Source of the DNA: Candidatus Pacearchaeota archaeon
GTDB taxonomy: Archaea > Nanobdellota > Nanobdellia > Pacearchaeales > GW2011-AR1
Length of the DNA stretch: 33,321 bases
Direction of reading: 5' to 3'
Assembly: GCA_018303995.1 (NCBI GenBank)
Contig: JAGVXB010000003.1
Span: forward strand, 1-33,321
The position numbers and the translations under genes are program-made. The notes under the pieces were generated by a model. That model searched no databases. It was not told the origin of the DNA and saw only the letters and a list, made by a program, of their open reading frames with translations. Shown piece after piece: positions 1 to 7,131 of the stretch (its first letter is position 1; the number at the start of each line of letters is the position of its first letter).

Positions 1-178
1 AAGGCAACGAGGGGTTTAGTGTACAACTACTAATAGCCTCAAATGAAATTTTTTAGAAAAATTTATTTTTCTTAAAGTTTCTAATCAGAATTTGGTTTAT
101 ACATTATATATAATCAAGGCTCACAAATTTAGATTTGCTTGCAATAATTTTTTCCTGCGTACGCGCGTCTATGATTTA
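1..178. other. Left-edge stretch without an assignable gene
   Basis: No complete gene is visible here. The first bases are open on the plus strand in two frames: one reads KATRGLVYNY then stop at base 33, the other runs 18 codons to a stop near base 57. Either could be the C-terminal tail of a gene cut by the window edge, but nothing identifies which. T-rich sequence follows (about bases 48-75) and could act as an archaeal terminator. The rest is A/T-rich spacer towards the end of the minus-strand gene that stops at 179. Confidence 0.3.
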
Positions 179-937
179 TCAGAAGTTTAAAGTTACAAAG
201 TTTTCTAATGCCTTAATCCCTCGTTTTGGGCTTTCTTCTAATCCTTCAACATATTCTGCCCATGTCGGATAATTTGAATTAATTTCTCTAGTTAATAGTC
301 CTTTAATTGGTTGAACATGATTTGCACCGAAAATAACCCCTTTTTGACCTTGAAGTTCTGACCTTAATTTGACAATTTCAGGAAAATATATCTTATAGTC
401 TCTTAATCGGTTTAAGTAAAAACTAAATTTTTTGACACCCTCACCTAAATCTACTATTGATTTATCAGAAGAAAAAGAATCTAATAATTGAGGAAATAAT
501 TCGATTATTCTGTATATTGGAACTTTATCAAATCCGTAATACCATAACTGCCCTAATTCTAGATAATCTCTTAAGTCCTTTTTCCTGCCTTGATGAGATT
601 CTAAACTCCGTAGAGCCTTAAATATGCCAAATAATTCCAAGGACACTCCTTGTTCAAGAAGATGGCTAGCGTAATCTGCACATTCATCTAGAAAATATTT
701 TTCTCCATTAAATGAGTTCATAGCGCGAGATTCATAACTATCCACTCTTGATTTTATGTTTTCAAGCAACACTTTTTCTCTTCCTTCAAAAATTAAGTGG
801 TCTAAACCAGTCAAAGTTTTTTCAAACTTTTGAATTTTTCTGGGTCTTATATACTCAATTGTGTGATGTACTCCGATAAGAACTAGGTCTGGAAAGACCT
901 GTTCATATATTGGAGATTTATCCCTTGAGGAGACCAT
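179..937 (-). CDS. TraB/TIKI-like fold protein, tentative
   Basis: A 252-aa soluble protein with no signal peptide or membrane segment. Near the N-terminus it reads LVLIGVHHTIEY followed by DHLIFEGRE, and near the C-terminus GVIFGANHVQPIKGLL. Paired hydrophobic-strand plus Gly-x-His motifs of this kind are typical of the TraB/PrgY, TIKI and ChaN-like superfamily, where the His and Glu residues line the active site. Assignment is by motif resemblance only, and the middle of the protein is not recognised. It stands alone, reading leftward, divergent from the next gene. No partner in the neighbourhood suggests a pathway. Confidence 0.4.
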   Translation of the reverse strand: MVSSRDKSPIYEQVFPDLVLIGVHHTIEYIRPRKIQKFEKTLTGLDHLIFEGREKVLLENIKSRVDSYESRAMNSFNGEKYFLDECADYASHLLEQGVSLELFGIFKALRSLESHQGRKKDLRDYLELGQLWYYGFDKVPIYRIIELFPQLLDSFSSDKSIVDLGEGVKKFSFYLNRLRDYKIYFPEIVKLRSELQGQKGVIFGANHVQPIKGLLTREINSNYPTWAEYVEGLEESPKRGIKALENFVTLNF

Positions 938-1034
938 ATTTTTTGATAAATTATATTTATTTAAAGATATTGGATAATTGGTTATTAACCTATAAACTAA
1001 TTAATTTTAAATAAGGCAATTTTGTACCTCTTAT

Positions 1035-1277
1035 ATGAATTACAGCATTAGCCATTTTTTTCAAAATGTAAGAAAGTATGGATTTGTTGATGCTATGAAA
1101 GAAGACTTTAGACAGACAAAAAAAGATTATCTTCAAGATGCCATGGATTCTATGAATAATGGGAGATTAGGCGGTTTTGTTATGATGCTTCCAGTATGGT
1201 ATGCAGATGATTTCAAAGATTGGATGCAAAATAGAAGAGATAGAAAAAATAAGCAAAGTGGCTTGGAATCGATTTAA
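1035..1277 (+). CDS. Small hypothetical protein (80 aa)
   Basis: Not recognised. It is a small, charged protein, aromatic in places (HFFQNVRKYGF, PVWYADDFKDWM), with no convincing membrane span and a basic C-terminus. The start is supported by an A/T-rich TATA-like box (ttttaaataa) about 25 bases before the ATG, the leaderless spacing seen throughout the window. Its stop abuts the stop of the minus-strand membrane protein, so the two genes are convergent with no spacer. No function can be proposed. Confidence 0.6.
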   Translation: MNYSISHFFQNVRKYGFVDAMKEDFRQTKKDYLQDAMDSMNNGRLGGFVMMLPVWYADDFKDWMQNRRDRKNKQSGLESI

Positions 1278-1682
1278 TTATTTCTTATTCGCCTGAACGA
1301 ATTGAATGACTGTATAACCTAAGATTAATATTGCTCCAATTATTGCAAATATCGTCGTGTAAGTGCCTTGATATTTTCTTGTTAGGGCGTAATACATTGC
1401 AACTGTTCCTACTAGGCTTATGAATAACCCCATATATTTGTCGCTGAACATAATCCATCTAATCCATAGAAGAAATAAAGTGATTACTATCGCGAGCATT
1501 AATGCAAAGACCATTTGAGTCAATCCGAACGGCGAGCCTGTTTTAGAACTTAAGAGGTAGAAAAATGCTTCTGAAAGTATAATTAAGATTACGCCTACTA
1601 AAATTGTTGGAAAAGTTAATATCTGGTTTGTGTCTGAATCTTCCTCATCGTCCTCGAAATTGTCATCTCTTTTTATTGCCAT
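1278..1682 (-). CDS. Small integral membrane protein, four predicted spans
   Basis: A 134-aa protein with an acidic cytoplasmic-looking N-terminus (FEDDEEDSDTNQ), then about four hydrophobic segments at residues 22-44, 54-76, 83-99 and 107-128, and a short basic tail. No catalytic motif is visible and the family is not recognised. It is transcribed leftward and ends exactly against the converging 80-aa gene. A role in the membrane is the only supportable statement. Confidence 0.65.
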   Translation of the reverse strand: MAIKRDDNFEDDEEDSDTNQILTFPTILVGVILIILSEAFFYLLSSKTGSPFGLTQMVFALMLAIVITLFLLWIRWIMFSDKYMGLFISLVGTVAMYYALTRKYQGTYTTIFAIIGAILILGYTVIQFVQANKK

Positions 1683-1794
1683 AATATTCTTTGAAGATGT
1701 TGATTTATATAGTTTTACTAGGCTTTAAACTAATTAGTTCTGATTAAACACTTAATATATAAATGTTTAAAAAGATTTTTTATTTTAGTAAGTT

Positions 1795-2052
1795 ATGAGT
1801 AACTATAGAATTCTAAAGTGCGAACATTTAAGTGGAGATAATGGGCAGAAAGATTATCTTGTCGAGGTTGTTCGTGAATCTCCTCGTTGTTGTGGTTTAT
1901 TTGGAACTAGAATAGAGGAGATAAAGTACTCTGGAAATCATGGAGATTGGCGTGAACTACCATCTGATAGAAAAGTTAATGGTCAAGTAGAACGCATTCT
2001 TAATCATGCTTTAAGTCAATTTATAAGGGCAGAAAAATCTAGAAAAAATTAA
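1795..2052 (+). CDS. Hypothetical protein (85 aa)
   Basis: Not recognised. The N-terminal half looks like an alternating beta region (YRILKCEHLSG, KDYLVEVVRES) with a Cys pair in PRCCGLFG. The C-terminal half looks helical (QVERILNHALSQFIRAE). A strongly A/T-rich stretch (aatatataaatg and ttaaaaag) precedes the ATG and serves as the likely promoter. It converges on the downstream minus-strand membrane protein with a 5-base gap. Confidence 0.6.
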   Translation: MSNYRILKCEHLSGDNGQKDYLVEVVRESPRCCGLFGTRIEEIKYSGNHGDWRELPSDRKVNGQVERILNHALSQFIRAEKSRKN

Positions 2053-2057
2053 GTTAT

Positions 2058-2705
2058 TTATTTGTGTTTTTTATATTTAATCCAGGCGTAAACTGCATAT
2101 ATTGAAGAACCTAAAAGGCCGAATGACATGTCGGCCATTGTGTCATCTAAGGGGTTTAAAATTAGATGAAATTTTTCAAGACCCTTTAAGTCCCTTAAAT
2201 AAACTCCTTGAAGTTTTAAATTGAAAAATAAGTCTAATATGTATTCCCCTATTTCAAATATCCCTAGGATTCCTGCAACTGAGAATACTGTGAATGTTAT
2301 TTTCCATTTCAATGCTATATTTAATTTGTTAATCATAAAAAACATAATTGAACATAAGAGCATTGGCAGAATAAAGTGCTGTGCCTTGTCATATTGAGGA
2401 TATGTAAAATACAGATAACTGAGAAATAATGCGGATGTTCCTATTATTATAATAAATAAATAATGTTTTAATTTGAATCTAATATCAAATAAGTGGTCTA
2501 CGATATAGAATGCTATTATTAACCCTATAAATGTTGAATATCTTAGAGTTACATAGGGCGAATCTTTAAACAAATATATTGTAACTAAAACTAAAAAAGA
2601 GATTATTCCTACAATCAGGCGTTTGTGTCTGTAAGCCTTGCTTATTTCTTCCCTGATTTTTCTTTTTATTCTTTCTTTTCTTGATTCTCTTTTTTCTATT
2701 TTCAT
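2058..2705 (-). CDS. Multi-pass membrane protein resembling DUF2238/YjdF
   Basis: A 215-aa protein with a highly basic N-terminus (KRESRKERIKRKIREE) and about six hydrophobic spans. Polar residues sit at membrane boundaries in the order YDKAQHF, FEIGEYILD, DDTMADMSFGLLG. A D..H motif, a central acidic motif and a terminal DDT..D motif in this order recall the bacterial YjdF/DUF2238 inner-membrane family, whose biochemical function is not established. The match is by eye and could be convergent. The gene is divergent from the RNase P RNA gene, sharing a spacer of about 50 bases. Confidence 0.5.
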   Translation of the reverse strand: MKIEKRESRKERIKRKIREEISKAYRHKRLIVGIISFLVLVTIYLFKDSPYVTLRYSTFIGLIIAFYIVDHLFDIRFKLKHYLFIIIIGTSALFLSYLYFTYPQYDKAQHFILPMLLCSIMFFMINKLNIALKWKITFTVFSVAGILGIFEIGEYILDLFFNLKLQGVYLRDLKGLEKFHLILNPLDDTMADMSFGLLGSSIYAVYAWIKYKKHK

Positions 2706-2727
2706 CTTATTATTAGAAAGAGCATAG

Positions 2728-2737
2728 TTTTAAATAT
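2728..2737 (+). promoter_or_regulatory. TATA box for the RNase P RNA gene
   Basis: The block tttaaatat is centred about 26 bases before the first base of the P1 helix of the RNase P RNA, the normal archaeal TATA-to-start distance. It supports the 5' end chosen for that RNA. Confidence 0.7.
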
Positions 2738-2757
2738 GGCTATTTTTCATATATTTT

Positions 2758-3072
2758 GTGAGTCGGGTAGCTAACTCCGAAGGTGTCTTTCAATAGACAA
2801 GGATTTTAATGAATTCTCCTTTGAGGAAGGTCCGGACATCGATTAAAGCGACCACTTGAAAGGGTGGCTGTCGCGAGATAGAGCTCCGCAACAGAAACGA
2901 CACCGCTCTTCCGGAGCAATGAACTTTGCAGGAAGCTAAGAAGGAAGAGATAGGATGAAACGGGCGACTTCGCTGATGCAACCGCTACAACCGCGGGCTT
3001 AGAAAGATGTTAGCACGCAGCGTTCGTCTGCAAAGACGAGCTTCGACAAAATCTGGCCTATGCCTGACTCAC
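2758..3072 (+). ncRNA. rnpB: RNase P RNA (archaeal)
   Basis: Catalytic RNA that trims 5' leaders from precursor tRNAs. The conserved P4-forming elements are visible: a 5' CR-I block (gaggaaggtccggac), a central CR-II/III block (ccgcaacagaaacgacacc), and a 3' CR-V block (gacaaaatctggccta). The ends were set from the P1 helix, where gtgagtcggg at the 5' end pairs with cctgactcac at the 3' end through ten pairs including one G-U. About 315 nt is a normal size for archaeal forms. A TATA box lies 26 bases upstream. Two ORF-track entries here (2790..2981 minus and the first third of 3007..3408 plus) are shadows of this RNA. Confidence 0.95.
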
Positions 3073-3123
3073 ACTTTTATTTTTATTAGAAATATTTATT
3101 TAGTCATTTTATTTATTGTTTTT

Positions 3124-3408
3124 ATGGTCAATTATTCTTCGGCTGAAAAGAAGATAATAGATTTTGCCAGAAATTATCCTGCAATAACTGGATTGTCTTT
3201 AGGATGTTGTCCGGAGGAATCTAAATATAGAGTTTACTATTTTCTTATTGATGGTGAAATTCTAGATAGAGATAGAAGTGATGCTATATCTAGATTGGAG
3301 ATTGATTTGACGCAGAGGAAAAAACCGTCTGAAAATTTTGCACTTGCTGAGTGGCCTGCGGACGCTTTTAACCGGACCTTTTTGGGAGAAGTTATTTGGA
3401 GAAGATAA
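3124..3408 (+). CDS. Hypothetical protein (94 aa), start revised
   Basis: The ORF track begins at 3007 inside the RNase P RNA. The ATG at 3124 is preferred because aatatttattt lies about 28 bases before it and because the earlier region is structural RNA. The resulting protein begins MVNYSSAEKKIIDFARNYP and contains a Cys pair (LGCCPEE), a likely beta region (YRVYYFLIDGEILD) and a basic end. Overall it looks like a small soluble alpha/beta protein. The family is not recognised. Confidence 0.55.
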   Translation: MVNYSSAEKKIIDFARNYPAITGLSLGCCPEESKYRVYYFLIDGEILDRDRSDAISRLEIDLTQRKKPSENFALAEWPADAFNRTFLGEVIWRR

Positions 3409-3429
3409 AATTTATAGGCTTTAAAAACA

Positions 3430-3437
3430 TTTAAAAG
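3430..3437 (+). promoter_or_regulatory. TATA box of the tRNA-like RNA gene
   Basis: The element tttaaaag is centred about 28 bases before ggtcccg, the first bases of the tRNA-like sequence. This is correct for a transcript whose 5' end coincides with a tRNA 5' end, and it argues against a dead fragment. Confidence 0.55.
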
Positions 3438-3460
3438 TGGTTTTTCTATACACTTCTGTT

Positions 3461-3558
3461 GGTCCCGTAGCTCAATGGGAGAGCACACGATTATCTTGCA
3501 TGAGTAAGATGATGTGAAACTGAAGGCTGCAAGAGAGTTGAAAATTATGTTTATTTTC
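3461..3558 (+). ncRNA. tRNA 5'-half-like RNA gene, no 3' half found
   Basis: The sequence starts as a textbook tRNA: acceptor strand ggtcccg, bases 8-9 ta, D-arm gctc-aatggga-gagc, then position-26 a. After that it departs from a tRNA. There is no normal anticodon arm, no T-arm and no cgggacc acceptor strand downstream. Instead a hairpin follows, with cac-g-attatctt pairing to aagatgat-gtg (11 pairs, one bulged g, one G-U). An alternative pairing of tcttgca with tgcaaga encloses atgatg..ctga, which resembles a kink-turn. A T-rich stretch (tttattttct) could end the transcript. Options are a trans-spliced split-tRNA 5' half, a tRNA remnant, or a tRNA-like regulatory RNA. The 3' end is approximate. 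Confidence 0.45.
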
Positions 3559-3600
3559 TAAGCCATAAATCTTAATAAATCCTTAATTCTTGACTTTGTT

Positions 3601-4074
3601 ATGAAAAGAGGGCTGAAACCATTGCCTGAACAAACGGCGATGGATTTAACATTTAAGACAATCCCATCAGGAAGAACGGTAGATATTTCACTGCAACTTC
3701 CCGTTGATACGGTATGGCAAATATCTAGAAGAAAAGATGGAATTTATTTAGCCCAAGATATTCATGAAACTGGGACTCTTGCTAATATCCATAGATTATC
3801 TACTCAATTAAGTAATGGAATATCTAATGTAAGCCCATTAAAGATAAGGGCTGGAGAGAATCATTTTGTTATTCCTTATAATAGTCACCATTATGTTGAA
3901 TGCTCGCCTGATGGACATACCTACTTTCCACTTGGAACTGCTGGAGATTTTATAGGCCCTAAGGAGTATTACTTTTGTTTAGGAAGAAGTTTATATTTTA
4001 TTCTTTCCCTAAAAGAAAGACCTCAAAAACCTAGGTTTTCTCAGTTAGAACTTTTTCCTGACCAAAGAGCTTAA
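3601..4074 (+). CDS. Hypothetical protein (157 aa)
   Basis: Not recognised. It is predicted soluble, with no signal peptide or membrane span, and mainly beta-like with alternating hydrophobic residues (VDISLQLPVDTVWQISRR, NHFVIPYNSHHYVECSPDG). The C-terminus is basic and Pro-rich. An A/T-rich taataaat box lies about 28 bases before the ATG. Its stop overlaps the stop region of the converging minus-strand pilin by four bases. No function is proposed. Confidence 0.55.
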   Translation: MKRGLKPLPEQTAMDLTFKTIPSGRTVDISLQLPVDTVWQISRRKDGIYLAQDIHETGTLANIHRLSTQLSNGISNVSPLKIRAGENHFVIPYNSHHYVECSPDGHTYFPLGTAGDFIGPKEYYFCLGRSLYFILSLKERPQKPRFSQLELFPDQRA

Positions 4075-4523
4075 ACAAGAGGAATTTCTATCTCATTTAT
4101 TAAATTAATTTTTTTAGCAGTTCTGAAATCACAAGCCATTGCTTCACCTTTGATATTATTTGTTATCGGAACGATACTTAATTCTCTATTTTGAATATTA
4201 TTTTTTATATCAATTAATTGTGAAATAGATTGTCCTGCTTTAACTTTAATATTAATTTTTTCAAGATTTTTTTCTCCTTTTGACTCGTCTGAAATTATAA
4301 AATTAAATCCTTCTATGTCTATATTTCCGGCGTTATCGATTTCTAATATATAACCTTTGATGGTTTCGTATATTCCTGCCTTATAGATTACCTCACTGCA
4401 ATCTGGAGCAGGGGAAAGCTGGGTAATAAATTTATTTCCGAATGAAAATATTAGGAAAGCAATGCTTACAGTAATTGCTATTAGAAGTACTGTTGCAATT
4501 ATTGGAGAAACCCCTTTTCTCAT
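4071..4523 (-). CDS. Archaeal type IV pilin-like protein
   Basis: A 150-aa protein starting MRKGVSPIIATVLLIAITV. This is the class III signal-peptide pattern of archaeal pilins (DUF1628-type): a very short basic leader, a likely prepilin-peptidase cut next to KG/VS, then a hydrophobic helix that packs into the pilus core. The remainder is an extracellular beta domain with two cysteines (PDCSEV and MACDFR) that could form a disulfide. It is predicted to be exported and assembled on the cell surface. No assembly ATPase or platform gene lies nearby, so the pilus machinery must be elsewhere. Confidence 0.75.
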   Translation of the reverse strand: MRKGVSPIIATVLLIAITVSIAFLIFSFGNKFITQLSPAPDCSEVIYKAGIYETIKGYILEIDNAGNIDIEGFNFIISDESKGEKNLEKINIKVKAGQSISQLIDIKNNIQNRELSIVPITNNIKGEAMACDFRTAKKINLINEIEIPLV

Positions 4524-4599
4524 TTAAGTTGTAAATTATTAATACTAATAAATGTGATGTTTTAGTAATATTTATAAACACTTATGAGTTTGACGTAGT

Positions 4600-4878
4600 A
4601 TGAAACAAGAGGTTGTTGATAAACATAGAGATAATAGTGCTGGGGTTGTCGGAATTATATTTGGAATTATGGCTATTGTCTCTGGGGTTGCGGGTGTTTT
4701 ATTTGGATTTATTGGATTTTGGTTTGCGCTATATCAGTATAGACATTCTAAAAATAAATGGGCAGTCTGGGGACTTATACTGACTATAATAGGATTTATT
4801 TTAGGAATTGTTTTTGTAGTTTACTTATACTATTTTGTAGGGAGCACTCTTTCTAACTTGCAGGGAACTGCGGGATAA
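4600..4878 (+). CDS. Small two-to-three-span membrane protein, DUF4190-like
   Basis: A 92-aa protein with a short polar N-terminus (KQEVVDKHRDNSAG), hydrophobic segments at residues 16-44 and 55-80, and between them YQYRHSKNKWAVWGLIL. The small-residue helices around a loop with xxHSKNxWAxWGL resemble the DUF4190 family of small membrane proteins of unknown role. It lies six bases before the next plus-strand pilin-like gene, so the two are probably co-transcribed and it may help anchor or process that protein; this last point is inference. Confidence 0.55.
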   Translation: MKQEVVDKHRDNSAGVVGIIFGIMAIVSGVAGVLFGFIGFWFALYQYRHSKNKWAVWGLILTIIGFILGIVFVVYLYYFVGSTLSNLQGTAG

Positions 4879-4884
4879 ATAGTT

Positions 4885-5481
4885 ATGATGCGAAAAAATA
4901 GAGATGGAGCTCTTGAACTTTCTATAGGGACTATTGTTGTGATTGTTATTGGGATGAGTATGCTTGTTCTTGGATTGGTTTTGGTGAGGACTATTTTTAC
5001 TGGTTCGACTGAAAGCGTTAAGGTTCTAAATGAAGGAGTTTTGAATGAAATTACCACGTTATTTGATGATACTGAGGGGAATATTCTGGTTAAATTAGGA
5101 TCTACAAATATGGCTAGAATTAAACCAGGGACTGATAGCTTTGGAATTGCTATTGGAGCACAACATCCTGGAGGCGAGAAAATTACGAGAGATACTTTGA
5201 ATTATGGAATTGAATTAAGTAAAGAAGGAGGAGATAACTGTGTTAAAGTTCTTGGTCAAAGAAAGACCGAAGATTTGTTTAGAACTCCTCTTAATACAAA
5301 AACTAATGAATTTGGAAAAGTAATAGGATCTACTGCTGGCGCCATTATTGAAATAAGTGTTCCTAGTGGAACAGCGGCATGTACACAGAAAGTTAATGTG
5401 GACCTTTATGCCGATGGTTCAACTATTTCTAATGATGGAGATTTCTTTATTCTTGAGATTGTAAAGAAAGGAATATTTTAA
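4885..5481 (+). CDS. Pilin-like surface protein (class III-type N-terminus)
   Basis: A 198-aa protein beginning MMRKNRDGALELSIGTIVVIVIG. A short charged leader is followed by ELSIGTIVVIV, a hydrophobic helix with a Glu a few residues after the likely cut site, the arrangement of archaellin and type IV pilin subunits. The rest is an extracellular beta-rich domain with two cysteines (DNCVKV, TAACTQK). The start could be either of two adjacent ATGs (4885 or 4888). It follows the small membrane protein closely and probably shares its transcript. Whether it is a pilus subunit or a minor pseudopilin cannot be told. Confidence 0.6.
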   Translation: MMRKNRDGALELSIGTIVVIVIGMSMLVLGLVLVRTIFTGSTESVKVLNEGVLNEITTLFDDTEGNILVKLGSTNMARIKPGTDSFGIAIGAQHPGGEKITRDTLNYGIELSKEGGDNCVKVLGQRKTEDLFRTPLNTKTNEFGKVIGSTAGAIIEISVPSGTAACTQKVNVDLYADGSTISNDGDFFILEIVKKGIF

Positions 5482-5538
5482 TTCTTTTAAAAAATTAATA
5501 GCAGATTAACTTAAAGAAATTTCAATAATTGACATAGA

Positions 5539-5548
5539 TTTATAAATT
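5539..5548 (+). promoter_or_regulatory. TATA box of the RuBisCO gene
   Basis: The block tttataaatt is centred about 25 bases before the ATG at 5568. Transcription would therefore begin at or next to the start codon. There is no Shine-Dalgarno sequence, so a leaderless message is expected. Confidence 0.65.
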
Positions 5549-5567
5549 AAAAGAGTCTTTTTGCGTC

Positions 5568-6866
5568 ATGCAAAAGAAGGTTGAGTGGTATTTAGATTTT
5601 GTAGATTCTTCTTACAAGCCTGCTAAGGATGAATTGCTTGCATTATTTTATTTTGAACCTGCTTCTGGCATCTCAGTAAATGAAGCAATGGGAAGAATTG
5701 CGTCTGAAAGTTCTACTGGAACCTGGACGACTTTATTTAAGATGCCTCCAAGAATGAATAAGCTGAAGGCGCATGCTTATTCTCATTCTGGAAATATTGT
5801 AAAAGTTGCTTATCCTTTAGATTTGTGGGAAAAGGGAAACTGTCCGCAATTGCTTAGTGGAATTGGTGGAAATATTTTTGGAATGAAAGCCCTTGATAAT
5901 TTACGCCTGTTAGATATTCATTTTCCTAAATCTTACTTGAGGAGTTTTCCCGGACCTAGACATGGAATGCAAGGAATAAGAAAAATGATGAATGTTTACA
6001 ACAGACCGATGTTGGGAGCCGTGCCTAAGCCGAAGATAGGATTTACTGATCTCGAACATGCAGAGATAGGATTTGAAACGTGGATGGGAGGTTTTGACTT
6101 CGTTAAGGATGATGAAAATTTGACTTCGACTAATTTTAATAATTTTGATAAACGCGTTAAGTTAATTGCTAAGTTGCGCGATAAAGCAGAGCACGCTACT
6201 GGAGATAATAAAGATGCTTACATCAATATTACTGCTGAAACTCACGAGATGGAAAGACGCGCTAAACTTCTTCATGATTATGGTTTTAAGCATGCGATGA
6301 TTGATGTCGTTGTAACTGGATATTCTGGAGTTCAGACCTTACGCAATACTCTTGGAGATTATGGGATGGCGATTCATGCTCACCGCGCTATGCACGCTAT
6401 GTTTGATAGAAATCCTAAACATGGAATGTCTATGTATATGCTTGCGAAATTAATGAGGATGATTGGAGTAGACCAAATACATGCCGGGACTGCTGTTGGA
6501 AAGCTTACTGGAACTGCTGGGGAAGTAAAAAATATTAGCGATACTTTGCGCGATAAAAAAGTTACAGAGATTAAAAATGTTAGATTTGCTCAAGACTGGT
6601 TTGGGTTAAAACAAGCGTTTCCAGTTACGTCTGGAGGATTGCATCCTGGATTAGTACCTGATTTGCTTAAGATTTTCGGGGATGAGTGCGTCATGCTTGT
6701 TTCAGGAGGAATACATGGACATCCTAAAGGGACTAGAGCGGGGGCAATGGCTACACGTCAAGCTATTGACGCAATTCACGAGGGTGAGACATTGGAAGAA
6801 CATGCAAAATACAATTTAGAATTGAGAGAGGCGTTAGAAAAGTGGAGCCACTTGAGGCCTGTTTAG
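5568..6866 (+). CDS. rbcL: RuBisCO large subunit, archaeal form III
   Basis: Carboxylates ribulose 1,5-bisphosphate to two 3-phosphoglycerates. In archaea with form III this serves AMP/nucleoside salvage rather than a Calvin cycle. All catalytic blocks are present in 432 aa: TGTWTT near residue 50, GAVPKPKIGF with the catalytic Lys near 154, GGFDFVKDDEN with the carbamylated Lys near 180 and metal ligands Asp182 and Glu183, HAHRAMHA near 270, loop 6 GTAVGKLTG with Lys near 312, and SGGLHPG. The KDDEN version and the length point to form III rather than II/III. One glycine of the usual GGG phosphate loop is Ser (SGGIHGHP). AMP phosphorylase and R15P isomerase genes are not in the window. Confidence 0.95.
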   Translation: MQKKVEWYLDFVDSSYKPAKDELLALFYFEPASGISVNEAMGRIASESSTGTWTTLFKMPPRMNKLKAHAYSHSGNIVKVAYPLDLWEKGNCPQLLSGIGGNIFGMKALDNLRLLDIHFPKSYLRSFPGPRHGMQGIRKMMNVYNRPMLGAVPKPKIGFTDLEHAEIGFETWMGGFDFVKDDENLTSTNFNNFDKRVKLIAKLRDKAEHATGDNKDAYINITAETHEMERRAKLLHDYGFKHAMIDVVVTGYSGVQTLRNTLGDYGMAIHAHRAMHAMFDRNPKHGMSMYMLAKLMRMIGVDQIHAGTAVGKLTGTAGEVKNISDTLRDKKVTEIKNVRFAQDWFGLKQAFPVTSGGLHPGLVPDLLKIFGDECVMLVSGGIHGHPKGTRAGAMATRQAIDAIHEGETLEEHAKYNLELREALEKWSHLRPV

Positions 6867-6870
6867 AAAG

Positions 6871-6893
6871 TTTTAAATAAGTGAACTCACTTA
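6871..6893 (+). promoter_or_regulatory. TATA box plus palindromic operator of the toxin-antitoxin pair
   Basis: A TATA-like ttttaaata is followed at once by the perfect 16-base palindrome taagtgaactcactta (7-base arms, 2-base centre) at 6878-6893. It lies between the TATA box and the antitoxin ATG at 6901, covering the transcription start region. The position suits autorepression by the ribbon-helix-helix antitoxin dimer. Confidence 0.6.
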
Positions 6894-6900
6894 ACAGTAC

Positions 6901-7131
6901 ATGACTAATATCACTCTTTCAATTGATGATTCAGTATATTCTAGGATGAGACATTACTCTGAAATAAAGTGGAGTGAATTTGTGAGAAAAGTTATTGAAA
7001 AGCGATTAGTAGAACTTGATAGTATAAATAAAAATGTTGATGCTGAAGGAATATTCACTATGTTGGCCTCTGAAGACACTTTGAAAAAAGACTGGCTGAA
7101 TGAAGCTGATGAGGCTTGGAATGAATTATAA
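6901..7131 (+). CDS. Ribbon-helix-helix antitoxin
   Basis: A 76-aa protein. The N-terminal ITLSIDDSVYSRMRHYSEIKWSEFVRKVIEKRL has the strand-helix-helix pattern of RHH DNA-binding antitoxins, including the typical W/S-E-F-V-R-K turn before the second helix. The C-terminal half is acidic and ends in DWLNEADEAWNEL, as expected for the toxin-binding tail. It precedes and overlaps the MazF-like toxin gene by 11 bases, and a palindrome sits in its promoter, so it probably represses its own operon and neutralises the toxin. Confidence 0.75.
   Translation: MTNITLSIDDSVYSRMRHYSEIKWSEFVRKVIEKRLVELDSINKNVDAEGIFTMLASEDTLKKDWLNEADEAWNEL

Noticed and set aside
2790-2981. 63-aa minus-strand ORF
   Set aside because: Lies entirely inside the RNase P RNA gene on the opposite strand; no domain and no promoter.
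3007-3123. N-terminal part of ORF 3007..3408
   Set aside because: Covers the 3' domain of the RNase P RNA; a TATA box supports the internal ATG at 3124.
3237-3488. 83-aa minus-strand ORF
   Set aside because: Antisense to the 94-aa gene and running into the tRNA-like RNA; looks like a shadow.
3505-3530. C/D box guide RNA in the tRNA-like transcript
   Set aside because: Only a few bases separate the atgatg and ctga boxes, so no guide region of the usual length exists; kept only as a possible kink-loop.
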